This document shows positions 37,701 through 46,180 of a stretch of 64,000 bases of DNA, one piece after another. The translations under genes and the position numbers were made by a program. Numbering within the stretch: the stretch's first letter is position 1; every line of letters begins with the position of its first letter. Below the pieces are notes generated by a model, which was given only the letters and a program-made list of their open reading frames with translations, made no database searches and had not been told where the DNA came from. This DNA comes from Thalassoglobus polymorphus (GTDB lineage Bacteria > Planctomycetota > Planctomycetia > Planctomycetales > Planctomycetaceae), in NCBI RefSeq assembly GCF_007744255.1, contig NZ_CP036267.1, positions 2,731,500 through 2,795,499 of the forward strand. The letters run 5' to 3'.

Positions 37701-38360
37701 TCAAGCAGGCATTAGCCCTTCACGTATTGCGAAGCGTGCAAGTTCGACACGGTCGTGAATTCCAAGTTTCTGCATAATTCGATACTTGTGACTTTCAATG
37801 GCTCGCTCAGAAAGCGTCATCGTCTTCGCAACTTCTTTCACGCTTTCACCTCGCACCAGATGCCGCAACACCTGCAACTGCCGAAGCGTCAACGTGGAGA
37901 GGTAAGAATGCGTTTTAACGAAATATTCTCCCTGATCAGGATCGAAATCCAGCCGATCCAGAATACTGGCCGAGTAAACTTTTTCTCCGGTGCAAACCGA
38001 CTTCAACCCCTCGACCAAAACGTCCAGTGGCTCTGTCTTTAGAATGTATCCTGAGACCCCAACCTTCAGAGCGAAGTCTAAATAGATGTCCGCATCGTAG
38101 CTTGTGAAAACCACAATTTTAGTAGCAGGAAGCCGTTGCAACACCTGCTCCGCAACGGCAGTCGCTCCTCTGCCGGGGAGTTCCATTTCCATGACCACAA
38201 TGTCAGGCACACGCTCCATGATGTCAAAGAACGCCTTATCCGAATTGCTGACAGATGCGACGACATTGAAGTCCCCACTCGCATTTAAGCGATTCGTTAA
38301 TGAATCGACGACTACTGGGTGGTTATCAACCAATACAACGCTTTTGGGAATGGAGCTCAT
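37701..38360 (-). CDS. NarL/LuxR-type response regulator with atypical receiver
   Basis: About 219 residues from MSSIPKSVVLVDNHP (ATG at 38360; the ORF is open to 38423). The receiver folds normally but its key residues are changed: the acidic pair is D12-N13 instead of Asp-Asp, and the phospho-acceptor position is E58 (IVVMEMELPG, codon GAA at 38187-38189) instead of Asp. Thr in VVFTSYD and Lys in YILKTEP are kept. The C-terminal helix-turn-helix (LTLRQLQVLRHLVRGESVKEVAKTMTLSERAIESHKYRIMQKLG) is intact. It is likely a phosphorylation-independent or permanently active-like DNA-binding regulator. No histidine kinase is adjacent. Targets unknown. Confidence 0.85.
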   Translation of the reverse strand: MSSIPKSVVLVDNHPVVVDSLTNRLNASGDFNVVASVSNSDKAFFDIMERVPDIVVMEMELPGRGATAVAEQVLQRLPATKIVVFTSYDADIYLDFALKVGVSGYILKTEPLDVLVEGLKSVCTGEKVYSASILDRLDFDPDQGEYFVKTHSYLSTLTLRQLQVLRHLVRGESVKEVAKTMTLSERAIESHKYRIMQKLGIHDRVELARFAIREGLMPA

Positions 38361-39051
38361 CTCACGATCCTCTGGATTACTGTCTCTACGAACACTGTGG
38401 ACATTCGAACACCACGTTACCAAGCCCCTTCAAACAGAGTCAATCTCAAACTTTGGAGGATTCTGTACTAGCCCTCAAATCTCAGCTTCATGGCCGGTTC
38501 ACATCGATTCAGTCTCGCTAGGTTAGATGATCTTAAGTATCGTTTGGTTAATAAGTTACAGTGAAACCAATTGCCTAAGGATTTCCCCGCCTCAGTAAAA
38601 CATGGCGGAAGTGCGTGATAGCACTGCAGTTTAGCTTGAGTTTCACTTCGCATTGCAAAACTCGGAAATCGCAGTTGCGAGAGAGGGATTGGAATACCCT
38701 GAATTTAGCAAACAGCTCACCCTCTCAAATTGTCGATACTCCAGAACATCAAACTCGTCAGCAACCGAAAATCTCGAACATGATTCGAAGGTCGCGACCC
38801 GTTCTGACCCCGAATTTCGAATGAATCTCATGACAACTCGAAATTCAATTGCTTTGTACGCTTGGAAAATCATCCGGAACCACTAGACTCCGTTCCGTGT
38901 CAAAGAATGAGGCTACAAATCACTTTATGTTGATCCATCGAAGTGCAGCTTTTCTCACCCGTCATTGATTTGACTCTCCAATTCAACATGGATAGTCTAC
39001 GCAGAACTTGGCAAAGTGAAAAAACACTAAGTCAAAACCACCACAACTCCA
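38361..39051. other. Intergenic region before tRNA-Arg
   Basis: About 690 bases with no supported gene between the divergent response regulator and the tRNA-Arg gene. Small ORFs lack coding character. It must hold both promoters. Confidence 0.4.
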
Positions 39052-39128
<77 letters not shown>

Positions 39129-39153
39129 GACTTACGACGACAGGTAGAATGCC

Positions 39154-39174
39154 TGTCACAGCAATTTGTCACAG
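39154..39174 (+). repeat. Paired 8-base direct repeats beside the tRNA
   Basis: TGTCACAG occurs at 39154-39161 and again at 39167-39174, 13 bases apart, between the tRNA 3' end and the integrase remnant. Position and spacing are compatible with integrase arm-type sites, but this is only a pattern match. Confidence 0.35.
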
Positions 39175-39175
39175 A

Positions 39176-39206
39176 AAAGCCCCCGCCAGCTGCAACTGAC
39201 GGGGGC
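39176..39206 (-). terminator. GC-rich hairpin, terminator-like on the minus strand
   Basis: Stem GCCCCCG/CGGGGGC (39179-39185 with 39200-39206) plus an inner CAG/CTG. On the minus strand it is followed by TTTTCTG, so it would stop leftward transcription before the tRNA. Confidence 0.45.
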
Positions 39207-39255
39207 CAACGAACCTCTCGGCTCGTCACAAGTATCACTTGTTCGGGAGGTTCAA

Positions 39256-39450
39256 ATGACAAAGAAACGTGAAGCAAGACCGTGGTACCGGCCGTCTCGT
39301 AGCTGCTGGTACATCACTCTGGACGGCAAGCAGCACAAGCTCGGTGACTGCTCTGAATCTGAGGCTTGGGTCCGAGCTGACACTCTCAAGAGGCAGCTCA
39401 AGCAGGAAGCATCGGCGAAGGCCGTGTCTTCCGATTGGGGGCATCTCTGA
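39256..39450 (+). pseudogene. Integrase (tyrosine recombinase) N-terminal remnant
   Basis: A 64-residue ORF starting MTKKREARPWYRPSRSCWYI and continuing TLDGKQHKLGDCSESEAWVRA. This is the N-terminal arm-binding segment typical of planctomycete phage/ICE-type tyrosine recombinases, in which a KPWYRxSRxxWYV-like motif precedes LDGKQxxLG. Full enzymes are 350-400 residues; the core-binding and catalytic R-H-R-Y domains are absent and the frame stops. The remnant begins 130 bases past the tRNA-Arg 3' end and points away from it, the usual place for an integrase. It overlaps the next ORF by 16 bases. Identification is by pattern memory, not alignment. Confidence 0.65.
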
Positions 39451-40196
39451 AGAAGAATTGGGAGAGTGATAGATACTACCGACTTCGCTGCCTGAATCTG
39501 GAAACGATCACGCTGTTCGTTCCGCTCTCTGGGAGAGCATCCATCTGGCCTCAGTTCTCACAGTTCCTGGAATCACAAAGCTGGCCGAGGGAACAGACGA
39601 AACTGCATTTGCTGGATACGAGTCAGGATCCAGAGTTTTCCAACATCGTCAGAACTTGGTTAGCCAAATGTGACTTTCCGCATGTCTGCTATGAACAACT
39701 CGCTGTTGGTGATCCGGGATTGGCGGATGAAGAACGTCGCGGACAAGTTGAAGTGCAGAATGCAGTCCGGATGGCGGCTGCCACGATCTACAATCATCTT
39801 GCTCGGCATGTGCAAACATCGTTCGTCTGGAACGTCGAAGACGATGTGATCCCTCCGGACAATGCTGCCGAGTTGTTGCTGCAAGGGTTCGATCAGGACA
39901 CGGCATCCGTCGCTGGTCCATATCGATCTCGTTATCACGATGGTTATGTTGCCTGGACGAAGGGACACACCATCACCAAAGAACCTGACGACGGCGTTCA
40001 GGTCATGGAAGGCAATGGATTCGGGTGTGTGATGCTACGAGGGAACGTACTTAAAGAGTCGCTCTTTACCTGTCAACAGCCACCGTATGACTTTGATCCG
40101 GCGTTCTATGAACGTCTCAAGCACACCGGATATCAGTCGAAGTTATGCTGGGATGCTGAGTGTGAACACTTGGATGCGGCATCTTTGAAAAGCTGA
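39435..40196 (+). CDS. Glycosyltransferase-like protein (GT-A fold), probably 5'-truncated
   Basis: Up to 253 residues. The sequence ITLFVPLSGR opens a likely Rossmann-type nucleotide-sugar domain; TSFVWNVEDDVIPPDNAAELLL contains the acidic (EDD) motif that binds metal-UDP-sugar in GT-A enzymes; GNGFGCVMLRGNV is an acceptor-side loop seen in family-2-like transferases. No ATG lies upstream: the only start is TTG at 39435, inside the integrase remnant, and the first 25 residues look unrelated. The gene was probably joined to the integrase fragment by a deletion. No signal peptide; substrate unknown. Confidence 0.55.
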   Translation: MGASLKKNWESDRYYRLRCLNLETITLFVPLSGRASIWPQFSQFLESQSWPREQTKLHLLDTSQDPEFSNIVRTWLAKCDFPHVCYEQLAVGDPGLADEERRGQVEVQNAVRMAAATIYNHLARHVQTSFVWNVEDDVIPPDNAAELLLQGFDQDTASVAGPYRSRYHDGYVAWTKGHTITKEPDDGVQVMEGNGFGCVMLRGNVLKESLFTCQQPPYDFDPAFYERLKHTGYQSKLCWDAECEHLDAASLKS

Positions 40197-40373
40197 ATTC
40201 CGGTTTGCACGAACTTTCTTTTGGCGGGTTGCAGCCGTGATGTTCTCTGCGATCGGTTTACTCTCATCTGTCACTTGCGAGGTAATGCGTATTCACGGTC
40301 GAAAGGCACTTGATGTCAGACAATTTGATTTATTGACAACCCGGTAAACCATAGATTTGTTGTTGAACCTTTC

Positions 40374-42266
40374 TTATTTCGGATCTTCCAAGCTCGAATC
40401 TGTGGGTTCACACACGACTCGGAAACCGACGAAGGGGTTTTTCTTCCAGGGGGGCTGCATGGGGTAGTCGAGCAGGCAAGGTTCGCCGATGAACCGCCAG
40501 TCGCTGCCGCGAACAACTTTGATGAAGCCGAGTTCAGGGCCGAAGGGATTGGTCTTGCGTGATCGTTGGTAATAGTCGCGGTCGAACCAGTCGTGCGTCC
40601 ACTCCCAAGCGTTGCCGCGCATGTCATAAACACCATATGTATTCGACGGATAGTTGCCGACTGGCGTCAACGGTAGCCACGGAGTTATTCCGGCTGCGTC
40701 GCCACTTTGATCATTTGGTTGTCGCGTTAGATTCCAATCGTAGGGCTCTGTACTGCCTCCGCGGCAGACATATTCCCATTCCGCTTCAGTTGGAAGTCGG
40801 TACAGAAAGTTGGGATTGGCCTTGCTGATTCGTTCACAGAATGTCTGAGCTTCGTACCAAGTGACGTTGGTGATCGGCAATGTCGCGATGTCTGAAGCAG
40901 ATTCGATTTCCTGGTTTTCCGCCATTGCGAATTGTTCATGCGTGACTTCGTAGATGGAAATCAAGAAATCACGGCTGATTTCGACTTCATGAGTTGGGCA
41001 GATTGGCGAGCCGAGATTTCGATCATTGTTCGCCAATCCCATTTCGTAGGTTCCAGCAGGAATTCTCACGAATTTCATCCCGAACGAATTTGTGTAGGTA
41101 TGAGGAATATCCATCAACGAGCTTCGGCGAGTCGTCGAAGCTTCCGCGAAATTCGACATATCGGCGAGAAGTTCCCAATCAGAGAGTTCTTCTGGCGGCG
41201 TTTCTCGTGAATGCAGAACATGCCACAGACCCGGATCGATGTTGTCGGAAATAAATTTGACCGAGCCGTCAACGAATGCCACATTCACACCACCTTGATG
41301 CATGCTTCGGGCGGTCGATTGCTGATTTCGATCAACATACGAACATGTGGGCATTCCCAGGGCTTCGATCTGATCAGAACCGACCGCTTGATGCAGTTCT
41401 TTCGCCCGCAGGATGTCGTCAGCGCGAAAGTCTTGATTGTTGGGGCTGAACGTGTCTCCATTAACACCGTGGCCCCAAGTGATGCTGCCCCCCACTTGAC
41501 CGAGAGCCCAGACGCCACGTGGGTCGAGTTCGTGGACTCCAGATCGAATTTCTTCTAATGCGATCGTTGTCGACTGACCATTTGTGATATCGTCGAAGGA
41601 AAACGATTTGTTGATCCCCGCAATCCCGTTGCCCCACATCTCGTAGCGTCTGGGTTCCTCAGACATGACCAAGTGACAGAAATCTCCTTGCGGTCCCTGC
41701 GTCGATGGAGGAGTGAGTTCATAATTATGGGTCCCTCCATTGATCGCGTAATTGCCCCGTGCGAATTCAATATACTGGTCTTCACCCACAACGGGATAAA
41801 AGTGATGGGGGCTGTCCTCACGATGAAAGGTGTCACTGGGACATTTGAATTCACCAACCCACGTCGTTCGGGCCTGCTCGTTGTTGACATGCCCGATCGG
41901 AACAGTCGAGTCGAATTGAGCAGCGAGGTCCGATTCGCCAATTTGAGGCAGAATCAATTGCAGCCAGTTTTCCCGTGAGATCCGTTCAACACGATCCGAT
42001 TCGTGGAGGGCCAACGAGTAAGTAGCGTTCACATCCCAGACCGCTGCCGGTGGCAAACTGGCATGCGTGTCGTGATAAGCCCGCATGCCAGCCACTAACT
42101 GTTTCATATTGTTGGCACATGCAGTCTGTCTGGCTTGTTCCCGCAAGCGGAGAACCCATGGTGAAGCCAACGACACCAATAAAGTGAGAACCAAGACGAC
42201 GATGACAACATCCAGTCGCGACATACCGTTTCGATGAATCCGAAGAGACTTTTGATAAACCTTCAT
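40374..42266 (-). CDS. DUF1559 prepilin-like protein fused to a formylglycine-generating (SUMF1) domain
   Basis: 630 residues. The N-terminus GMSRLDVVIVVLVLTLLVSLASPWVL is a type IV prepilin-like hydrophobic segment, followed by the DUF1559 body with CANNMKQLVAGMRAYHD and the H-x9-DG motif (MHQGGVNVAFVDG). From ~375 a second domain begins MKFVRIPAGTYEMG, with TNVTWYEAQTFCERI, YRLPTEAEWEYVCRGG, NAWEWTHDW and VRGSDWRF to FVGFRVV: the FGE-sulfatase/SUMF1 fold, which in true enzymes converts a sulfatase Cys to formylglycine. Joining the two in one chain is unusual. Location is probably periplasmic or surface. Seven bases upstream lies a broken EF-hand gene with which it was probably co-transcribed. 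Confidence 0.8.
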   Translation of the reverse strand: MKVYQKSLRIHRNGMSRLDVVIVVLVLTLLVSLASPWVLRLREQARQTACANNMKQLVAGMRAYHDTHASLPPAAVWDVNATYSLALHESDRVERISRENWLQLILPQIGESDLAAQFDSTVPIGHVNNEQARTTWVGEFKCPSDTFHREDSPHHFYPVVGEDQYIEFARGNYAINGGTHNYELTPPSTQGPQGDFCHLVMSEEPRRYEMWGNGIAGINKSFSFDDITNGQSTTIALEEIRSGVHELDPRGVWALGQVGGSITWGHGVNGDTFSPNNQDFRADDILRAKELHQAVGSDQIEALGMPTCSYVDRNQQSTARSMHQGGVNVAFVDGSVKFISDNIDPGLWHVLHSRETPPEELSDWELLADMSNFAEASTTRRSSLMDIPHTYTNSFGMKFVRIPAGTYEMGLANNDRNLGSPICPTHEVEISRDFLISIYEVTHEQFAMAENQEIESASDIATLPITNVTWYEAQTFCERISKANPNFLYRLPTEAEWEYVCRGGSTEPYDWNLTRQPNDQSGDAAGITPWLPLTPVGNYPSNTYGVYDMRGNAWEWTHDWFDRDYYQRSRKTNPFGPELGFIKVVRGSDWRFIGEPCLLDYPMQPPWKKNPFVGFRVVCEPTDSSLEDPK

Positions 42267-42273
42267 ATCTCGC

Positions 42274-42543
42274 CTACCTTCTCAATACCCAATAACCGAC
42301 TCCCCCGACAAGCAAGACATTGACTGAAACAAGGAACCAGAAGTTCCAGTTTGTCTCCGCAGGTTGTTCGACTGATTTTTGCGGGAACTCGAACCGTCTT
42401 TTCGCTTGTGGAGCTTTCTGTCCATCACGTTCCAAAGCAGCTGTTAAATGAATCGCTGACGCAAATTCATTTTGCGACAACACGCCATTAGCGTCTGTGT
42501 CATCAGAGTAAAGAGTTATTATTGAAAGTTGACGGGGCGGCAA
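42274..42543 (-). pseudogene. EF-hand protein, 3' remnant cut by IS1182-like element
   Basis: The 89-codon frame has one EF-hand loop (DTDANGVLSQNE) and a C-terminal transmembrane helix (FWFLVSVNVLLVGGVGYWVLR). It has only a TTG start, whose first codons (PPRQ) come from the left end of the adjacent insertion sequence near 42534-42543. The front of the gene, probably with more EF-hands, is missing. It ends 7 bases before the DUF1559-SUMF1 gene, so it was the first gene of that pair. Confidence 0.65.
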
Positions 42544-43896
42544 AAAGTCGGGTAATTGCGGTTGCGTGGATTTATTTTCGCGCTAAATTCGCAGCATGCT
42601 TACTCTACGCGACCATCACAGCGGTGATCTGTTTGATCCTTGGGAATATCTAGGGCTCAAACGAAGACGTCTTCTTGATCGGAGTTGGGCCGGAGTTTTC
42701 AGGGACTATTTGCTGAAGCAGCTTCCCGTCCGTGAGCTTGCTGCCGAATTCCGTGATGATTTTGGGCGTCCGACGAAGGATCTCTACGTCGCCCTGGGGG
42801 CATTGATTCTTCAGCAACTCCATGATTTCACCGATCAGCAAACCACCGAAGCGATCGCGTTGAATATCGCTTGGCATTACGCGTTGGATATCAGACAAGA
42901 TTCTGACGCCTACCTCTGCGAGCGAACACTTCGCAACTATCGCAAGAAAGTACTGGATGCTGGCTTTGATCAAGTTCTTTTCCGCACGCTGACAGACAAA
43001 CTCATTGAGGAGATTGGCGTCGATACAAGCAAGCAACGTCTTGATTCAACAGCGGTGCGATCAGCCATTCGTGGATTAACGAGGCTGGGAATTTTGGTCG
43101 AGGCAACGAGCAAGTTTCTGCGAGAGCTAAAACGAATGCATCCTGAGCAATATTCGTTGGTCGATCCAGAAATGATTCGTAAGTATGTCACTCGAACAGG
43201 TGACGGTTGCTTTGGCGACACACGGCCCAGTGAATCCAAAAAGCGGATCACGGAAGCTGCCGAAGATGTCTTTAAGCTCATCGGGCTCTTTCAAAATGCG
43301 GAATGTTCGAATTTGGAAAGCTTCCAGTTACTGCAACAAATCTTTCACGAGCAGTGTGAGGTTTCTGATTCCGCTGCAGAGTCCGTCACAGTGCGGCCAC
43401 CAAGTAAAACGGAATGTGATGGGGTGATCAATCCCGCTGATCCCGATGCCCGCTACAACAAACATCGTGGCACAGGTTATCTCGTGCAGATTATGGAAAC
43501 GTATGAAGAAGATTCCGAGGAGCCGGATGTCTCAAACACGCCCAAACCTGATCTGATCACTCACGTGGCTGTCGATCCGTTAACGATGCACGATAAAGAC
43601 GCTCTGCCTCCTGCGTTCAATGACACTGAGCAACGTGGTATCAAGCCGCAGACGCTTCTTGCCGACTCGCACTATGGATCGACTGAGTGTATCGAAAACG
43701 GATGTGAGCGCGATGTTGAAATCGTCTCGCCGGCGCAGACGCCCAAGGGAAAGTTGCAGGGCAAGTTCACGCTTGAAGACTTTGAGGTCGATGAAGAAGG
43801 ATGCATCACATGCTGTCCCACAGGACAGCAGCCATCAGAGACAAGCGTTTCTGGAGTTCGTCTCCAGGTTATTTTTTCGAAGGAGACATGTGAAGG
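42534..43896 (+). mobile_element. IS1182-like insertion sequence, 3' end deleted
   Basis: The left end is probably the GGGGCGGCAAAAAGTCGG stretch at 42534. The element carries the transposase ORF beginning 42596 and is cut at 43896 by an IS3-family element, so its right inverted repeat is gone. The left boundary is inferred from where the EF-hand gene stops. Confidence 0.6.
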
Positions 43897-43975
43897 TGAC
43901 CTGCTCCACTTTTCTGGGCCATTCTTTATGAGAAAATCAATGGCTTCATCTGGCCAGGCTAGCCTGGCCAGATGA
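42596..43975 (+). pseudogene. IS1182-like transposase, C-terminally truncated
   Basis: The 459-codon frame begins as an IS1182-type transposase: DFGRPTKDLYVALGALILQQL and LRDSDAYLCERTLRNYRKK-like segments form the DUF772 region, then RLDSTAVRSAIRG with a DDE acid, and LLADSHYGSTECIE with the second. From about residue 434 (base 43897) the sequence is not transposase but the terminal repeat and palindrome of the IS3-family element, so the natural C-terminus with the last catalytic Glu region is lost. Its final residues (SSGQASLAR) equal those of the IS3 OrfB only because a palindrome encodes both. Confidence 0.75.
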
Positions 43976-43978
43976 AGC
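43943..43978. repeat. Perfect 36-base palindrome at the end of orfB
   Basis: The arm GCTTCATCTGGCCAGGCT (43943-43960) is followed immediately by its exact reverse complement (43961-43978). It spans the orfB stop region inside the left end of the IS3-family element. On the minus strand it is followed by a moderately T-rich stretch, so it may act as a terminator. It can also form a cruciform. Confidence 0.85.
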
Positions 43979-44767
43979 GAAATCTTTGGGGGCCAGGTTG
44001 CCCAAAGCGCTGTGGGGTCGATGTTCGTTGTAGTCAACGCGCCAAGCTTCTGTCTTCTTCTTCGCGTCGTCAAGCGACAAGAACCAATTTTCATTCAGAC
44101 ACTCTGCCCGCACGCTTCCGTTGAAGGATTCAATGAATGCGTTATCCGTGGGTTTTCCGGGTCTACTGAAGTCGAGTGTCACTCCATTGGCATACGCCCA
44201 CTGGTCTAAAATTTTCGATGTGAACTCGGGGCCGTTGTCCACACGAATCGTTTTTGGCAACGTGCGATCACAAGCCAAGTCCTCCAGGACTGAGACAACC
44301 TCCTTGCCTCGCATTCGCTGGCCAACCTCGATCGCAAGACTCTCACGAGTAAAGTGATCGACTATCGTCAACAGACGAATCTGGCGGCCATCAAAGAGTT
44401 CGTCAGACATGAAATCCATCGCCCAGCAGTCGTTAATGCGTGTCCGGCAACTCACTCGACGCCTGGGAGTCTTGGTTCGCAGACTCAGCCTTTCCTCGCG
44501 GTAGATCCGATACACACGCTTGGCATTCACCTCCCAGCCTTCACGACGCAGCAAAATGTGAAGTCGCCGATATCCGTAGTGAACTCGAATGGCTGCCAAC
44601 TCCTTCAAACGCATTCGTAGAGCGACCTGCTCATCCTTCGTGGATTGATATCGATGACTTGAACGAGCCAAGCCAACCAAAACGCAAGCACGTCGCTCAC
44701 TGATTCGATAGCACGACTTGGCTCCTTCGACGCATTCACGAAGGCGGGCAGGCTTTAGAGCTTTTTT
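43946..44767 (-). CDS. IS3-family transposase OrfB (DDE integrase core)
   Basis: The catalytic half of the transposase, read after a -1 frameshift from orfA. It shows the IS3 helix-turn-helix_21 segment (HYGYRRLHILLRREGWEVNAKRVYRIYREE), the first Asp in NDCWAMDFMSD, the second in IRVDNGPEFTS, and the Glu in DNAFIESFNGSVRAECLN, i.e. an intact D-D-E core, followed by NEHRPHSALGNLAPKDF. The open frame extends to 44902, but that part lies antiphase to orfA and is not expected to be translated. The final residues are encoded by a 36-base palindrome. Probably functional if the frameshift operates. Confidence 0.85.
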   Translation of the reverse strand, partial: KKALKPARLRECVEGAKSCYRISERRACVLVGLARSSHRYQSTKDEQVALRMRLKELAAIRVHYGYRRLHILLRREGWEVNAKRVYRIYREERLSLRTKTPRRRVSCRTRINDCWAMDFMSDELFDGRQIRLLTIVDHFTRESLAIEVGQRMRGKEVVSVLEDLACDRTLPKTIRVDNGPEFTSKILDQWAYANGVTLDFSRPGKPTDNAFIESFNGSVRAECLNENWFLSLDDAKKKTEAWRVDYNEHRPHSALGNLAPKDFASSGQASLAR

Positions 44768-45027
44768 GAAAGGACATCCTGTAAGATCTGCTTGTCCAGG
44801 CTCAGATCTGCCACCAGCGACTTCAAACGCTTGTTCTCTTCCTCCAAAGATTTCAAGCGGCGAAGCTCCTCCGTGCCGAGCCCAGCAAACTTCTTCTTCC
44901 AACGATAGAACGTCTGCTGGCTAATTCCGAGCTTGCGACAAACCTCTTCGATTGGTGTGCCAGTCTCGGCTTGCTTGAGTGCAAAAGCAATCTGCTGATC
45001 GGTAAATTGACTCTTCTTCATGGTCAT
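44755..45027 (-). CDS. IS3-family transposase OrfA (helix-turn-helix)
   Basis: 90 residues. KKSQFTDQQIAFALKQAETGTPIEEVCRKLGISQQTFYRWKKKF is the HTH_8/IS911-type DNA-binding domain, followed by a leucine-zipper-like coiled coil (LKSLEEENKRLKSLVADLSLDKQILQDVL) used for dimerisation. The frame ends just after the AAAAAAG slippery heptamer, so most product is OrfA and a fraction is the OrfAB fusion. Start ATG is at 45027; Met3 is an alternative. Confidence 0.87.
   Translation of the reverse strand: MTMKKSQFTDQQIAFALKQAETGTPIEEVCRKLGISQQTFYRWKKKFAGLGTEELRRLKSLEEENKRLKSLVADLSLDKQILQDVLSKKL
44761..44767 (-). promoter_or_regulatory. Programmed -1 ribosomal frameshift site
   Basis: On the minus strand the heptamer is A AAA AAG, positioned so the zero frame reads tcA-AAA-AAG (orfA: Ser-Lys-Lys-Leu-stop) and the -1 frame continues as Phe-Lys-Lys-Ala-Leu into orfB. 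This is the standard slippery sequence of IS3-family elements. Confidence 0.8.
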
Positions 45028-45072
45028 CTTTCTTCAAAATGGACGACCAGATTCTAACAGAGATTTTCTCAC

Positions 45073-45873
45073 TTAGAATGGATCAGTTTTTTGGGAGCAG
45101 ATCATCAGCATGCTGCCCAGTTGCAGAGCCTGAGTTTTGAAACTCACTTGAGGAGCTAGTTCTTGCTTAGGCTGAGGTTTAGAGAAGTAAAGCCAGATCA
45201 ACCACAGCAACGGCCACAAACCAAAAAGAATAATCCAGGTCGTTTTCGTGAGTTGCGATAATCCGAACAAAAGTCCCGCGAGACCGGCGCGTTCCCAACT
45301 GGGCTGTTTGAGCCATCTCCAAAAGAAATAGCCTGCCCCCAAACCCAAGCTGGTGGCTGCGCAGTCGGGCGTGATGAGTTCTCCGTGGGCGAGGATATTG
45401 GGTTCAAAGCACCAGAGCGTCAGAGAGATCAACCCTGCCAGATTATTCCCCCAGAGTTCACGTGACCAGAAGAAACAAAACAGTCCGCCAATCAAACTGA
45501 ACGGGATACACGCCCAACGTGCAATCGTAAACAGCCAGATGGAGCGTTCTCCATTTGCTTTGATGAAGTCCGCCCCCATTCCGAAAACGGGCCGTGCGCC
45601 AGGTCGTTCATAAAACCCGCCCCAGTCTTCTTCGTATCCCGCTGCCATTACTGGCAGAGCAGCGACCATGCAGACCAACGGAGGATTGACGCGGTAAAGT
45701 TCAAACCGTCCAAACTTCCAGTGACTCAGCCCCGCAACCAAGTGCCCCGGCTCATTGAGAGTGGGACTGTGCCGCGTGGCGGAATACGCCAACAGTCCGG
45801 CGTGGACCAGAAGTAACGCTGCCACAATCCAGCCGGTAACACGATTATTCGATGTAAATTTCGCAATCGACAA
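45073..45873 (-). pseudogene. Membrane glycosyltransferase-like (PMT/ArnT type), C-terminally truncated by IS3 element
   Basis: The 266-codon frame starts MSIAKFTSNNRVTGWIVAALLLVHAGLLAYSA and has several transmembrane helices; TLNEPGHLVAGLSHWKFGRFELYRVNPPLV is the acidic first-loop pattern of dolichyl-phosphate-mannose/ArnT-type transferases, and ITPDCAATSLGLGAGYFFWRWL fits the following helices. Family members are 450-600 residues. Here the real sequence ends near 45105; the last 11 codons (MICSQKTDPF) come from the right terminal repeat of the IS3 element. It is very probably non-functional. It was likely part of the same minus-strand neighbourhood as the EF-hand and DUF1559 genes. Confidence 0.7.
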
Positions 45874-46180
45874 CGGAGGCCCTCACTGAATGAAATAAAA
45901 TCATTTAGCAAGATGTTGACCAAAACCGACTTCACATTGCAAGACAATTGCGAAGTCTGGCTGCAAGACACTCAAGCGGGTTGCCACTCGAAATGGCCGT
46001 TTCATCGCGAAGCCTTGTTCTACTAACGACGCATCAGTCGCATTCGCCTCGAATGGATGCGACAGTTTCTGGGGAAGTCGCAGCTGCTGCAGTTGAACAA
46101 TTTTTTTCGGACAAGGTTCTTGACAATACACCTGTGTGTGGCGTGCTCTCATGTTCACTTACACACATACGGGAGGTGTC
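45874..46180. other. Intergenic region
   Basis: About 300 bases between the divergent truncated membrane protein and the LexA-like gene. It should hold both promoters. I could not identify a LexA-type operator by eye. Confidence 0.4.

Larger units (their letters stand above)
43897..45104 (-). mobile_element. IS3-family (IS407-like) insertion sequence, about 1208 bases
   Basis: Bounded by imperfect terminal inverted repeats: left TGACCTGCTCCACTTTTC at 43897, right (reverse strand) TGATCTGCTCCCAAAAAA ending at 45104; similarity continues to CCATTCT and GAGAAAAT. It contains orfA, orfB and the -1 frameshift site. Flanking bases (GAAGG on the left, TCAGC on the right) show no target-site duplication, so a deletion or recombination has changed one side. 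It separates a truncated IS1182 transposase from a truncated membrane-protein gene. Confidence 0.8.

Noticed and set aside
44768-44902. N-terminal 45 codons of the long orfB reading frame
   Set aside because: They overlap orfA in another frame and are not needed when OrfB is made by frameshift from OrfA.
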